From positions 1 to 64,000 of the forward strand of contig NZ_JAKQYM010000008.1 of the NCBI RefSeq assembly GCF_022662535.1: 64,000 nt of DNA. The letters are read 5' to 3'. Every line of letters begins with the position of its first letter. Positions within the stretch are counted from its first letter, which is position 1. The notes under the pieces were generated by a model. It was given only the letters and a program-made list of their open reading frames with translations, made no database searches and was not told the DNA's origin. Made by a program: the position numbers and the translations under genes. Below, one piece after another: positions 1 to 9,238 of the stretch. The stretch comes from Polaribacter marinus (GTDB lineage: Bacteria; Bacteroidota; Bacteroidia; Flavobacteriales; Flavobacteriaceae).

Positions 1-77
1 GTAATCAGTAATCAGTAATCAGTAATCAGTAATCAGTAATCAGTAATCAGTAATCAGTAATCAGTAATCAGTAATCA
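1..77. repeat. 7-bp tandem repeat, 11 copies
   Basis: Eleven perfect, uninterrupted copies of the heptamer GTAATCA start at the first base of the window, so the array may extend further left. It lies in the non-coding region downstream of the M23 peptidase gene. The perfect copies suggest recent slippage and a copy number that varies between strains. No function is visible. Confidence 0.95.
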
Positions 78-158
78 AAATTAAAAAAAATGATTCAGAA
101 ATTTAAAAAAGTTAAAACTTATTTATTCTAGCTCTTCGTTTAAACACTAAGCACAAAA

Positions 159-1127
159 TTAATCGTATGATTGCCCTTCTTCTGCTGCTGCTTTTTGCAT
201 TGCAGCAAACTCAACAGGACTTAGATCTCCATAGTAAAAATTAATAGGATTTACAGCTCTACCATTTTTATGGACTTCATAATGTAGATGTGCAGCAGCA
301 GACAAACCTGTATTACCAACATAACCAATTAAATCTCCCCTTTTTACAATTTTTCCTTTCTTGGTTTTAATTTTACTCATATGTGCATAAATAGTTCTAT
401 ATCCATATCCATGGTCTATATAAACTACATTTCCATAAGAGCTACTTCTTTGTGCTCTAACAACTTTACCATTTGCAGTTGCAAAAATTGGTGTGCCTAC
501 AGGAGATGTAAAATCCATTCCTTTATGCATTTTTCTATACTTTAATATTGGATGCATTCGCATTCCATAACCCGAAGCCATTCTTGTTAAATCTTCTTTT
601 TTTACAGGTTGAATAGCAGGAATACAAGCTAACATTTTTTCTTTTTCTTTAGCTAGCCCTACAATTTCATCTAAAGATTTAGATTGTACTACCAATTGTT
701 TTGATAAAATATCCACTTCCTTCGTTAAGTTTTTAATCATTAAAGAATTATCAAACCCCTCTAGTTGTTTATACCTATTTACTCCACCAAAACCAGCTTT
801 TCTTTGTTCTTCTGGTATTGGATTTGCTTCAAAATAAGTTCTATAAATATTATTATCTCTTTCTTGTAGTTGGGCTAAAATAGAAGAACTCTCTTTCATT
901 TTTTTAGAAAGTAATTCGTAATGCAATTTTAAGTTATCTAACTCTCTTTTTTGTGCTCGTTCGTTTGGAGACATTATAAATTGACTAAAAACAATAAAGC
1001 CAATAAAAGCAATTAACAATATGGTAAAAAGCCCAAAAACTGTTTTCTTATAATAATCACTTTTCTTTACATCAATTTTTCTGTAAGAAAGTGTATCTGC
1101 ATCGTAATAATATTTTACTTTTGCCAT
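159..1127 (-). CDS. M23 family membrane-anchored metallopeptidase
   Basis: A 322-residue cell-wall hydrolase-like protein. The order is a short cytoplasmic N-terminus, one transmembrane segment (about residues 30-51), a charged coiled-coil stretch (about 55-95 and 130-165), and a C-terminal LytM/peptidase M23 domain (about 184-300). Zinc-site residues are visible: H201 and D205 in the HKGMDF segment, and the H280-L-H282 pair. It probably cleaves or remodels peptidoglycan cross-links in the periplasm, or acts as a divisome or elongasome factor. All expected metal ligands are present, so it is likely active. It is divergent from alaS, with about 160 bp between them. Confidence 0.9.
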   Translation of the reverse strand: MAKVKYYYDADTLSYRKIDVKKSDYYKKTVFGLFTILLIAFIGFIVFSQFIMSPNERAQKRELDNLKLHYELLSKKMKESSSILAQLQERDNNIYRTYFEANPIPEEQRKAGFGGVNRYKQLEGFDNSLMIKNLTKEVDILSKQLVVQSKSLDEIVGLAKEKEKMLACIPAIQPVKKEDLTRMASGYGMRMHPILKYRKMHKGMDFTSPVGTPIFATANGKVVRAQRSSSYGNVVYIDHGYGYRTIYAHMSKIKTKKGKIVKRGDLIGYVGNTGLSAAAHLHYEVHKNGRAVNPINFYYGDLSPVEFAAMQKAAAEEGQSYD

Positions 1128-1196
1128 AATGCTAAATGTACTATTTTTGTACGCTTAAAATTAGTTTTTTATTAAAATCTTATTTTTAATAACTCA

Positions 1197-1204
1197 CAAA
1201 TTTA
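1197..1204 (-). promoter_or_regulatory. candidate -7 box for the M23 peptidase gene
   Basis: On the minus strand this reads TAAATTTG, a perfect match to the Bacteroidota -7 consensus TAnnTTTG, about 70 nt upstream of the M23 start codon. No convincing -33 TTTG lies at the usual distance, so this rests on one element. Confidence 0.4.
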
Positions 1205-1287
1205 CAAAATGTTTTATAACTGCTTTTTTTAAGTGGTATTTTTAAAGATATATTAACACAATCCAAAGTTTTGGAAACTTCTTTTTT

Positions 1288-3906
1288 ATGAAATCACAAG
1301 ATATTCGTTCTACTTTTTTAAATTTTTTCAAAGAAAAATCACATTTAGTTTTGCCTTCTGCACCAATGGTTACAAAAGATGATCCAACTTTAATGTTTGT
1401 AAATTCTGGGATGGCACCATTTAAAGAATATTTTTTAGGAAATGGAACGCCAAAAAAGAGCAGAATTACCGACTCGCAAAAGTGTTTACGTGTTTCTGGG
1501 AAACATAATGATTTAGAAGAAGTTGGTTACGACACGTATCACCACACTCTTTTTGAGATGTTAGGAAACTGGTCTTTTGGCGATTATTTTAAGAAAGAAG
1601 CCATTGCGTGGGCTTGGGAATTACTAACCGTAGTTTATAAAATTGACAAAGATATTTTATATGTAACTGTTTTTGAGGGATCAAATGATGAAGACAATTT
1701 AAGTTTAGATACTGAAGCGTATGACCTATGGAAACAATTTATTTCTGAAGATCGTATTTTAAAAGGAAATAAAAAAGATAATTTCTGGGAAATGGGTGAA
1801 CAAGGACCTTGCGGACCATGTTCTGAAATCCATGTAGATATTCGTTCTGCAGAAGAAAAAGCAAAAGTAGATGGCAAAACTTTAATCAATGAAGATCATC
1901 CTCAAGTTGTAGAAATTTGGAATTTGGTTTTTATGCAGTACAATAGAAAAGCAGATGGTTCTTTAGAAAACCTACCTAACAAACATATTGATACAGGTAT
2001 GGGATTTGAACGTTTGTGTATGGTTTTACAAGGGGTGCAATCTAATTACGATACAGATGTCTTTACACCAATTATTAGAGAAATAGAAGCAGTAACCAAT
2101 ACAAAATATGGTTCTAATGAAAAACAAGACATTGCCACAAGGGTAATTTCAGATCATGTAAGAGCAGTTGCTTTCTCTATTGCAGACGGTCAATTACCAA
2201 GTAATACAGGTGCGGGCTATGTAATTAGAAGAATTTTACGAAGAGCTTTACGTTACGGATTTACATTTTTGGATAAAAAAGAACCTTTTTTATTCAGATT
2301 AGTAGATGTATTAAGTAAAAAAATGGGGAGTGCTTTTCCTGAATTAAAAGCACAGAAACAACTCATAGAAAACGTAATAAAAGAAGAAGAAACCTCTTTT
2401 TTAAGAACTTTAGACCAAGGTTTAATTTTGTTAGATGGAATTATTTCTGCATCAAAATCTAAAGAAATTTCTGGAGAAAAAGTTTTTGAATTGTATGATA
2501 CTTTTGGATTTCCAATTGATTTAACAGCATTAATTCTTTCTGAAAAAGGTTATACTTTAGATGAAAAAGGTTTTCAAGAAGAACTTCAAAAACAAAAAAA
2601 TAGATCTAGAGCAGCTAGCGAAATGTCTACAGAAGATTGGACTATTTTAAAAGATGATGCTATTGAAGAATTTGTTGGCTATGATACATTAACATCTAAT
2701 GTAAACCTTACTAGATACAGAAAAGTAACTTCAAAAAAAGATGGAGAAATGTATCAACTTGTTTTTAACCTAACGCCTTTTTATCCAGAAGGTGGTGGAC
2801 AGGTTGGAGACAAAGGGTATCTAGAAGACAACCATGGAGATGTAATTTACATTTTAGATACCAAAAAAGAAAATAATGTAATTATACATTTCACAAAAAA
2901 TCTTCCAAAGCATTTAAATGAACCATTAAAAGCTGTTGTAGACGAAAAACAACGTCATAGAACAGAATGTAACCACACAGCAACTCACTTATTACATCAA
3001 GCTTTAAGGGAGGTTCTGGGAACTCATGTAGAACAAAAAGGTTCTGCTGTACATTCAAAATCTTTACGTTTCGATTTTTCTCATTTCTCAAAATTAACAG
3101 TAGAAGAATTAAGAGATGTAGAAAACTTTGTAAACGCAAGAATTACAGGCAAACTTCCTTTAGAAGAAAAAAGAAACATTCCTATGCAACAAGCTATTGA
3201 TGAAGGTGCTATGGCTTTGTTTGGTGAAAAATATGGAGATACAGTAAGAGCTATTAAATTTGGAAAATCCGTAGAACTTTGTGGTGGAACTCATGTAAAA
3301 AACACCAGTGATATTTGGCACTTTAAAATTAAATCTGAAAGTGCAGTTGCTGCAGGAATAAGAAGAATTGAAGCCATAACAAATGATGCTGTTAAAGATT
3401 TTTATTTTGAAAACAATAGAGCGTTATTTGAAATAAAAGATCTGTTAAATAACACCAAAGAACCTGTAAAAGCTGTACAAAAATTACAAGATGAAAATGC
3501 TTCATTGCAAAAACAAATTGAACAATTGTTAAAAGATAAAGCACAAAATTTATCTGGTGAAATAAAAAACCAATTACAAGAAATTAATGGCGTACAGTTT
3601 TTAGCAACTAAAGTAGATTTAGATGCTAACGGAATTAAAAATTTAGCTTTTGCTATAGGAAAAGAATATCAAAATTTATTCTTGTTGTTTGCAACTGCTC
3701 CTTCAAAAGATAAAGCCATGTTAACTTGTTATATTTCTAAAGAACTAGCTAACGAACGTGGTTATGATGCAGGTAAAGTAGTTAGAGAATTAGGAAAATT
3801 AATTCACGGTGGTGGTGGTGGACAAAACTTTTTTGCCACTGCTGGAGGTAGAAACCCTGGCGGAATCCCTAAAGCACTAGAAAAAGCAAAAGATTATTTA
3901 AAATAA
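1288..3906 (+). CDS. alaS: alanine--tRNA ligase
   Basis: An 872-residue class II synthetase of normal family length that charges tRNA-Ala with alanine. The N-terminal catalytic core carries class II motifs. The editing domain has the zinc-binding HTATH motif and the later CGGTH motif (C and H ligands), and the C-terminal C-Ala domain ends in a glycine-rich segment (GGGGGQ). The gene is intact with an ATG start and stands alone, divergent from the M23 peptidase gene. Confidence 0.98.
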   Translation: MKSQDIRSTFLNFFKEKSHLVLPSAPMVTKDDPTLMFVNSGMAPFKEYFLGNGTPKKSRITDSQKCLRVSGKHNDLEEVGYDTYHHTLFEMLGNWSFGDYFKKEAIAWAWELLTVVYKIDKDILYVTVFEGSNDEDNLSLDTEAYDLWKQFISEDRILKGNKKDNFWEMGEQGPCGPCSEIHVDIRSAEEKAKVDGKTLINEDHPQVVEIWNLVFMQYNRKADGSLENLPNKHIDTGMGFERLCMVLQGVQSNYDTDVFTPIIREIEAVTNTKYGSNEKQDIATRVISDHVRAVAFSIADGQLPSNTGAGYVIRRILRRALRYGFTFLDKKEPFLFRLVDVLSKKMGSAFPELKAQKQLIENVIKEEETSFLRTLDQGLILLDGIISASKSKEISGEKVFELYDTFGFPIDLTALILSEKGYTLDEKGFQEELQKQKNRSRAASEMSTEDWTILKDDAIEEFVGYDTLTSNVNLTRYRKVTSKKDGEMYQLVFNLTPFYPEGGGQVGDKGYLEDNHGDVIYILDTKKENNVIIHFTKNLPKHLNEPLKAVVDEKQRHRTECNHTATHLLHQALREVLGTHVEQKGSAVHSKSLRFDFSHFSKLTVEELRDVENFVNARITGKLPLEEKRNIPMQQAIDEGAMALFGEKYGDTVRAIKFGKSVELCGGTHVKNTSDIWHFKIKSESAVAAGIRRIEAITNDAVKDFYFENNRALFEIKDLLNNTKEPVKAVQKLQDENASLQKQIEQLLKDKAQNLSGEIKNQLQEINGVQFLATKVDLDANGIKNLAFAIGKEYQNLFLLFATAPSKDKAMLTCYISKELANERGYDAGKVVRELGKLIHGGGGGQNFFATAGGRNPGGIPKALEKAKDYLK

Positions 3907-4069
3907 CACTTATTGAATTCCTAAAAGTTTATTGAAATTTTTCAATTCGCATTTGTAAAATTTTAAGAACTTCTTTTTTAATGATTGGAATTGGGGCTTT
4001 TTATTTTTCATGATTATAATAATTTAATAGATATGATTAGACAGTCTATAATTGAAAATGTTACAAAAA

Positions 4070-5020
4070 ATGAATTTTAGAACTCAAATCCCTATAAAAA
4101 ATCAGTTACACAATTTAATAGATTACCATTCAAAAGTTTTCTTATTAGGCTCTTGTTTTTCAAAAAACATTGGAGATAAATTAAATTATTATAAGTTTCA
4201 ATCAAACCAAAATCCTTTTGGAATTTTATTTCACCCAAAAGCAATTGAAAACTTCATTACAAATGCAATTAACGAAAAAGAATATTCTGACAAAGATTTA
4301 ATTTTCCAAAATGAACGCTGGCATTGTTTAGAGGCACATTCTAGTTTAAGTTCTAGTGATAAAAAAGAACTTTTAGAAAGCTTAAATTCGGCAATTTCAT
4401 CAACTAATAAAAACTTAAAAGAAGCTTCTCATATTATAATTACACTAGGAACCTCTTGGGTATATAGATTTATTGAAGAAGATAAAATAGTAGCGAATTG
4501 TCATAAGATTCCACAAAAAAAATTCTTAAAAGAATTACTTTCATACGATGAAATTTCAGAAACTCTAGAAGGCATTATAGCATTAATTAAAAGTATAAAC
4601 CCCACAACAACAATAATATTTACGGTTTCTCCTGTTCGTCATTTAAAAGATGGTTTTATAGAGAACACCTTAAGTAAATCTCTTTTAATAGCTGCAATTC
4701 ATAAAATTATAAACCATAGAAAAAACACTCATTATTTCCCTTCCTATGAAATTATGATGGACGAACTAAGAGATTACAGGTTTTACACAGAAGATATGAT
4801 TCATCCAAGTAAAACAGCCATCCAATATATTTGGAATAAATTCTCTGAAACTTGGTTTTCTAGTGATTCTAAAAAAACGATGATAGAAGTAGCAACGATA
4901 CAAAAAGGGATTACACACAGGCCTTTTAATCAAAATTCAGCACAACATCAACAGTTTCTAAAAAGCTTAGAAGAAAAAAAAGAAAAACTAAAAACACAAT
5001 TTTCGTTTATGTGTTTTTAA
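4070..5020 (+). CDS. GSCFA domain-containing protein
   Basis: A protein of about 316 residues with the family signature GSCF near residue 27, inside a GSCFA domain that fills most of the N-terminal two thirds. The family is predicted to be SGNH-hydrolase/acyl-esterase-like. A late DxIHPS segment resembles the Asp-His part of an SGNH triad. The open frame extends to a TTG at 4052 and has ATGs at 4058 and 4070. The ATG at 4070 gives the N-terminus MNFRTQIP, which fits the family best. The substrate is unknown. No signal peptide is seen, so it is probably cytoplasmic. Confidence 0.85.
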   Translation: MNFRTQIPIKNQLHNLIDYHSKVFLLGSCFSKNIGDKLNYYKFQSNQNPFGILFHPKAIENFITNAINEKEYSDKDLIFQNERWHCLEAHSSLSSSDKKELLESLNSAISSTNKNLKEASHIIITLGTSWVYRFIEEDKIVANCHKIPQKKFLKELLSYDEISETLEGIIALIKSINPTTTIIFTVSPVRHLKDGFIENTLSKSLLIAAIHKIINHRKNTHYFPSYEIMMDELRDYRFYTEDMIHPSKTAIQYIWNKFSETWFSSDSKKTMIEVATIQKGITHRPFNQNSAQHQQFLKSLEEKKEKLKTQFSFMCF

Positions 5021-5023
5021 AAA

Positions 5024-5041
5024 ATACGGCATTTGACCTAT
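5024..5041. promoter_or_regulatory. operator A (18-bp palindrome, one mismatch)
   Basis: ATACGGCATTTGACCTAT matches the local consensus ATACGNCANNTGNCGTAT with one mismatch in the right half-site. It begins 4 nt after the GSCFA stop codon. A TTTA of a -7-like box (5068-5071) follows after exactly 26 nt, and the DUF6498-like gene starts at 5092. It is one of five related sites between 5024 and 11150, and the proposed ligand is the response regulator encoded at 11202. Confidence 0.75.
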
Positions 5042-5091
5042 TTCTTTTTTAAGAATTTTATTGGTATTTTACAGCTCTAAAATACTAAAAA

Positions 5092-5817
5092 ATGCTAAAA
5101 GACATCTTATACCCAACAAAACAGAATGCTTTTATTTGGTTAAGTTCTATATACCTATTATTCCTTTTATACATAGGGAAAGCATCTACAATGTCTATTC
5201 TTTTTGTCTATTTTCTAGAAACCCTTATTATTGGTGTTTTTAATGCTTTAAAAATGTTGTGGTGTATCAGATATAGTAAATCAAAAGGAAAAAAATCTGA
5301 AAGCTATGGTTTAATTCTTTTTTTCTTATTTCATTACGGATTTTTTGTTGCTATTCAATCTATTTTTGGTTTTGCGTTGTTTGGAATGGAAGCAAATGAA
5401 ATCATAAAAGAACCTTTTCATATAATTGATAATTATATTGCTATTCTTAATTTAGAAGATGTTAGGTATGCCTTACCTGCAATTATTTTTATGCACCTAG
5501 GTAAATTTATAAGCGATTATCTAAAAAATGAAAAATATAAAACATTTACAGCACAAGAAATTATGTTTAAACCCTACGTTCGTATTTTTATTCAACAATT
5601 TGTTGTAATACTTTCTTTCTTTTTTATTGTTTTTGGTGAAGCAGGAGCAGGTATTATTGCAGCAATCTTATTAATCTTTTTTAGATTGCTTATCGATTTA
5701 GTTCTAGAATCTATTAAACAAGATTCTAAAATTCTAGATAAAGTATCAGAAAAATTAGCTAATGAAAAAGCAAGCAAAGAAGAAATAAAAAAACAACTTA
5801 TTATTTTTACAGAATAG
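5092..5817 (+). CDS. DUF6498-like integral membrane protein
   Basis: A 241-residue hydrophobic protein with about five or six predicted membrane segments and a charged, lysine-rich C-terminal tail (about residues 205-241). The pattern resembles the DUF6498 family of inner-membrane proteins, for which I know no established function. Operator A and a -7-like box lie directly upstream and operator B directly downstream, so it appears to be the first unit of the local two-component regulon. The family call is from recognition of the sequence pattern only. Confidence 0.65.
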   Translation: MLKDILYPTKQNAFIWLSSIYLLFLLYIGKASTMSILFVYFLETLIIGVFNALKMLWCIRYSKSKGKKSESYGLILFFLFHYGFFVAIQSIFGFALFGMEANEIIKEPFHIIDNYIAILNLEDVRYALPAIIFMHLGKFISDYLKNEKYKTFTAQEIMFKPYVRIFIQQFVVILSFFFIVFGEAGAGIIAAILLIFFRLLIDLVLESIKQDSKILDKVSEKLANEKASKEEIKKQLIIFTE

Positions 5818-5822
5818 TAAAT

Positions 5823-5840
5823 ATACGTCAAATGACGTAT
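5823..5840. promoter_or_regulatory. operator B (perfect-consensus 18-bp palindrome)
   Basis: ATACGTCAAATGACGTAT lies 5 nt after the stop codon of the gene at 5092. Outer arms ATACGTCA and TGACGTAT are perfectly complementary. A TTTG (5867-5870) follows after exactly 26 nt, and the start codon of the secreted protein is at 5895. Spacing is the same as at operators A, C and D. Confidence 0.85.
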
Positions 5841-5894
5841 TGCCTACCCTATGGGTTTTAAAGAAGTTTGTATTGTAACTTTAAAACACAAATT

Positions 5895-6986
5895 ATGAAA
5901 AATCTATTTAATTTCATTCTTCTTCTTTTTTTTGTTCAGACAATCAATTCTCAAGGAATTGGTGAGCTAAAAATTAAAAGTCAGAAATATGGAATGAACA
6001 GAATGAAAAAAGCTCCTAAGAAAGTTTACATCAATTCTTTTAATGTGAATTTTGAAATATACAAAGAAGCTATCGATTTTAAAGCTGGTGGAAATGGAGG
6101 AAGAATTGGAGGAAATACAAGTAATGCAACTGCAAAAGCAGCTGTAGGTTTAGGTGGTATTGACGCCAACAAAATGCAAGCTAAAACCAATAAAGTTTAT
6201 CAAAACTTTATAAACCGTCTTCAAAGTGAAGGTTATGAAATTATTGCTTCCGATGTTGCTGAAAAAACAACTGTTTTTAAAGATTGGAAAAAGTCTACAG
6301 GGCCTTTACTTGTAGAAAATCTTAATGGAATTATAACCTGTGTCCCAGAGAACTTCACTTCTTTTTATAAAAGGAAAACAAGTAAAGGGGAAATTAAAAA
6401 AGGTTTTTTAGGCGGCATAGGTCTACAACCTAAACTTTCTAAAGCATTAGACAATGCAATAATTGCAGATGTGAATTTATACGTGATTTTTTCTGAATCT
6501 GGAAATGATTGGATGAAAGGAAGAGCAGCAAAAGTTAAAATTAAAACTAACTTACGTTTGGTAAACAATCATGTAATTTCTATTCCTCAAAAGTTTAAAA
6601 AGAAAAAAACTACAATAGGAAAATTATTTGGTTCTGTAAAAATAAAAGGAGCTTCAGATACATATCCGATCATTTCTAGTGTACAATTTACTCAAGGTAA
6701 AGCAGGCTTGGGAGCACTAGCTCAATTTACCGGAAACTTAAGAAAAGATTTAGAAATTAACGGTGTATTAAAGAAACAGAAAATTGTTGCTTACCAAAAA
6801 CAAGGTTCTTTTGTACCAACTTCTTTTACAACTTTCTCTAATTATTTAGATGCAAAAGCAGACCGTTTCTCTAACACTACAAAATGGATTGATGTAGATG
6901 GAGATAAATACGCTCAAGGTTTTTACAATGTATGCAACACTTTTTTAGAAAAACAGCTAGATGAGTTTTTTAATAAGCTAAAGTAA
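5895..6986 (+). CDS. secreted protein of unknown function
   Basis: A 363-residue protein with a clear Sec signal peptide (cleavage probably after INSQ, near residue 20) and no lipobox or later membrane segment. It has a glycine-rich low-complexity patch (GGNGGRIGGN) near residue 70, followed by a long mixed alpha/beta region rich in lysine. I do not recognise a family. The frame is open from an ATG at 5868, but the -7 box ends at 5870, so the start at 5895 is the one that can be on the transcript. It is followed after one base by the frameshifted gene at 6988, so the two are probably co-transcribed from operator B. Confidence 0.75.
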   Translation: MKNLFNFILLLFFVQTINSQGIGELKIKSQKYGMNRMKKAPKKVYINSFNVNFEIYKEAIDFKAGGNGGRIGGNTSNATAKAAVGLGGIDANKMQAKTNKVYQNFINRLQSEGYEIIASDVAEKTTVFKDWKKSTGPLLVENLNGIITCVPENFTSFYKRKTSKGEIKKGFLGGIGLQPKLSKALDNAIIADVNLYVIFSESGNDWMKGRAAKVKIKTNLRLVNNHVISIPQKFKKKKTTIGKLFGSVKIKGASDTYPIISSVQFTQGKAGLGALAQFTGNLRKDLEINGVLKKQKIVAYQKQGSFVPTSFTTFSNYLDAKADRFSNTTKWIDVDGDKYAQGFYNVCNTFLEKQLDEFFNKLK

Positions 6987-6987
6987 A

Positions 6988-7985
6988 ATGAAAAAATTCT
7001 ATAACTTACTTATTGTTTTTTTAGGAAGCATTTTATTAGTTTCAAATTCTGCTCAACCTGGAATATGGAATGCTGGTGGAAGTGGCAGTTTTACTCTTTT
7101 ATATCCTGAAGACTCTATTGCATATAAAAAAATTCAGATGAAATCTGAAGATATTTACATGCAACTTTACAAAGGTTTTGCAACTGTAAAAGGAAATTAT
7201 TATTTTAAAAATACATCTACAGATACCCTAAAAATAAAAGTAGGTTATCCTGTAAACAATGTATTTGAAAACATCTCTTTTCAGCATAAAGCAAATAATG
7301 TTAGGGTTGATGGTTTGTATAAAATTAAAGGTTTTATTAATGGAAAAGAATCCACTCTTTACAACAAACCTAACACAGTAAATGACAATTGGTATGTTTG
7401 GGAAGTTGCATTTCCTCCTAATGAAATTACCAAATTTTCAGTGTACTTTTTGGCTAACACTAACAATGCTAAAATTTTAGAAGGGTATAATACTGATAAT
7501 AAAAACGCCTTTATTTATTTGATAGAAACAGGTTCATTGTGGAAATCTCCTATAAAAAAGGGAATTTTTACACTCAAATTATGGACAATATTACTATCGA
7601 TGCAGTAAAAGCTAGCTCTCCAACAACACTTTATTTTAACGAAGAGAATAATATCCTAAAATTTTCGATGTTAGATTATGGTAAAAGCCCAGATCCTAAT
7701 TTTGTAATTACTTATGGTGAAACGTTAAAAAACTTCAATTTTAAAAAAATAACTACAGATAGCGAAACTTATTTTAAAACAATAGATCGTTTTTCTGAAG
7801 AAAATTTTAACACCTATAATTTCGCTAATATAGATATTCAAAACCCATATAAAGTTGATGGTATTTCTAACAATGCTGTAGGATTTATTTTCTATTTGGC
7901 AATCTATGGACTGCCTATTTTGCTAAGCGTTTTAACTCTAATAATTTTATTATTAATCTATAAAAAATTTATCAAAAAAAAATAA
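6988..7985 (+). CDS. membrane-anchored secreted protein split by a -1 frameshift
   Basis: Two overlapping frames (6988-7608 and one ending at 7985) join into one protein of about 332 residues if the ribosome shifts -1 at 7554-7560. It would have a signal peptide (about 1-22), an extracytoplasmic beta-rich region with the segment SEDIYMQLYKGFATVKGNYYF, and one C-terminal membrane anchor followed by a lysine-rich tail. The N-terminal part is reminiscent of DUF4424-type proteins, but that is a weak call. The frame break lies at the dnaX-type slippery heptamer A AAA AAG in the correct phase. Without the shift, the product is 206 residues with an aberrant tail of about 14 residues and no anchor. 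It could be programmed frameshifting, a phase-variable homopolymer, a fresh mutation or a sequencing error. Confidence 0.65.
7554..7560 (+). other. slippery heptamer A AAA AAG (candidate -1 frameshift site)
   Basis: In the zero frame the codons are ATA AAA AAG GGA, so the heptamer has the exact X XXY YYZ phasing used in dnaX and IS-element frameshifting. After a -1 slip, reading continues as GGG AAT TTT into the frame that ends at 7985. No strong downstream stem-loop or upstream Shine-Dalgarno-like stimulator is obvious. Confidence 0.6.
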
Positions 7986-8003
7986 ATACGTCAAATGTCG
8001 TAT
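7986..8003. promoter_or_regulatory. operator C (18-bp palindrome)
   Basis: ATACGTCAAATGTCGTAT begins immediately after the stop codon of the frameshifted gene. A TTTG (8030-8033, in GTAATTTG) follows after exactly 26 nt, and the lipoprotein ATG is at 8061. Confidence 0.85.
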
Positions 8004-8060
8004 TGTTAAAACTTTTTTATTGGCTGTAATTTGTAACATCTAATTCTAAAACTAAATATT

Positions 8061-8540
8061 ATGAAAAATTTAAAAACGTTAACACTATTTATTTTTGCTG
8101 CTATATTATTTTCTTGTTCAGATAGTACTGACGAGGAATTAGGCTTAACAGGAGAAGGATCTTTAACTGCCAAAATTGATGGAAATGATTTTGCTTCATT
8201 AAAGTCTACCGTAGCCGCTACAGTATCAAATCAAGTTGCAGCAATACAAGGCTCTACTTCTGGAGGTGACTATATCAGAATTAATATCATGAATTACACT
8301 GGAGTTGGTACTTATAATACTGGAGATGCAATAACAAATGTAAATTCAATTTCTTACGGGACAATAAGTCCTATTACAACTTGGATGTCAACTTTTAATA
8401 TTGGTAACGGAACCATTAAAATTACAGAAGACACATCAACAACAATGTCTGGAACTTTTTCTTTTACAGGTATCAATTCAAATGCTGGGAATTCTACCAA
8501 AACAGTAACTGAAGGAGAATTTAGCGCCCCAAAAAGTTAA
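8061..8540 (+). CDS. DUF6252-like lipoprotein
   Basis: A 159-residue lipoprotein with a signal peptide and lipobox (LFSC, Cys19), then a compact beta-rich domain. It contains a KIDGNDF segment and a C-terminal GTFSFTG segment typical of DUF6252 family lipoproteins of Bacteroidota. It is expected on the inner or outer membrane facing the periplasm or surface. Its function is unknown. Its own operator C and promoter precede it, so it is a separate unit of the local regulon. Confidence 0.8.
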   Translation: MKNLKTLTLFIFAAILFSCSDSTDEELGLTGEGSLTAKIDGNDFASLKSTVAATVSNQVAAIQGSTSGGDYIRINIMNYTGVGTYNTGDAITNVNSISYGTISPITTWMSTFNIGNGTIKITEDTSTTMSGTFSFTGINSNAGNSTKTVTEGEFSAPKS

Positions 8541-8565
8541 TTAAATTCTATGAAAAGGAAGAAAA

Positions 8566-8583
8566 ATACGGCATCTGTCGTAT
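8566..8583. promoter_or_regulatory. operator D (18-bp palindrome) upstream of a decayed gene
   Basis: ATACGGCATCTGTCGTAT is followed after exactly 26 nt by TTTG (8610-8613). About 25 nt further, where the other units have ATG, the sequence is ATTATAAAA instead of the ATTATGAAA found after operator C. The promoter region looks intact but the start codon appears lost. Confidence 0.75.
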
Positions 8584-8613
8584 TTTTTTTTGACAATTGT
8601 TTACAGAGATTTG

Positions 8614-8816
8614 TATGATAAACTTAAAAATAAATATTATAAAATCACTAATAAAAACCCAATATTAACAACATCTGGTTCTACAGAAATTCAATTTAGA
8701 AATACTTGTACATATCAAATTTCTTTCGATGTTTCTATGACAAGATCTGGAGAATTAAAAGAAACTAACATTTCATCAACAGAAACAAATCCCTGGTTAG
8801 GTCAGTTTAACTGATC
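8614..8816 (+). pseudogene. remnant of a small operator-D-controlled gene
   Basis: An open frame of 74 codons runs from a TTG at 8590, but that TTG lies upstream of the promoter box and cannot be on a transcript made from it. The expected start position (8639) is ATA, and that frame stops after nine codons at 8668. The readable frame encodes residues such as ISFDVSMTRSGELKETNISS, which I do not recognise. The simplest reading is a gene that lost its start codon and acquired a frame change. A non-coding RNA from promoter D is an alternative. Confidence 0.35.
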
Positions 8817-8936
8817 ATTAAAACATACAAATTGTTGTTTGGGATTACAGATGGTCAGTTTATTCTTATTAAGAAACCAGCCAACACCTTTTAAATATAT
8901 TAGATTCATAAAAACCAAATAAAACTTCTAAAGTCT

Positions 8937-9221
8937 ATGCAACCTCTTTTTGAAAACTCTTTTCTTATACTACTATTACTTATTATTGTATTTAGTTTAA
9001 TTCTATTTCATAAAATAACATGTCAAAAATTAAAAATTGAAAAAGCAAATAAATTAAAGTTGTTATCTTTAGAAATTAAAATTGAAAAAAAGAAACGTGA
9101 GGAACTAGAAAATAGTCCTTTAGAAGTAAAATTTTATCAAAAACAAATACAACAAAAGCTTCTAAACATTAAAGTTGATATTTTAAATATTGATTTTTCT
9201 TTACAAGAAATTTTTCATTAA
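8937..9221 (+). CDS. small membrane protein with cytoplasmic coiled coil
   Basis: A 94-residue protein with one N-terminal transmembrane segment (about 8-26) and a lysine/glutamate-rich helical tail with coiled-coil character. It lies 17 nt upstream of the sensor kinase gene in the same direction, so the two are probably co-transcribed. It may be an accessory subunit of the kinase, but that is inference from position alone. No family recognised. Confidence 0.6.
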   Translation: MQPLFENSFLILLLLIIVFSLILFHKITCQKLKIEKANKLKLLSLEIKIEKKKREELENSPLEVKFYQKQIQQKLLNIKVDILNIDFSLQEIFH

Positions 9222-9238
9222 AACTAAAAAACAACCTT

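Noticed and set aside
1..77. CRISPR array at the window start
   Set aside because: The units are 7 bp with no unique spacers, so this is a simple tandem repeat.
1635..1889. Open frame of 84 codons on the minus strand inside alaS
   Set aside because: It lies wholly within a conserved synthetase gene on the other strand and its product resembles no protein family. It is a shadow frame.
5868..5894. Upstream ATG extending the secreted protein by nine residues
   Set aside because: This ATG overlaps the -7-like TTTG at 5867-5870, so it would precede the transcript start. The ATG at 5895 begins a normal signal peptide.
8590..8613. TTG start for the 74-codon frame downstream of operator D
   Set aside because: The TTG is between the operator and the promoter box, so it would not be transcribed from that promoter.
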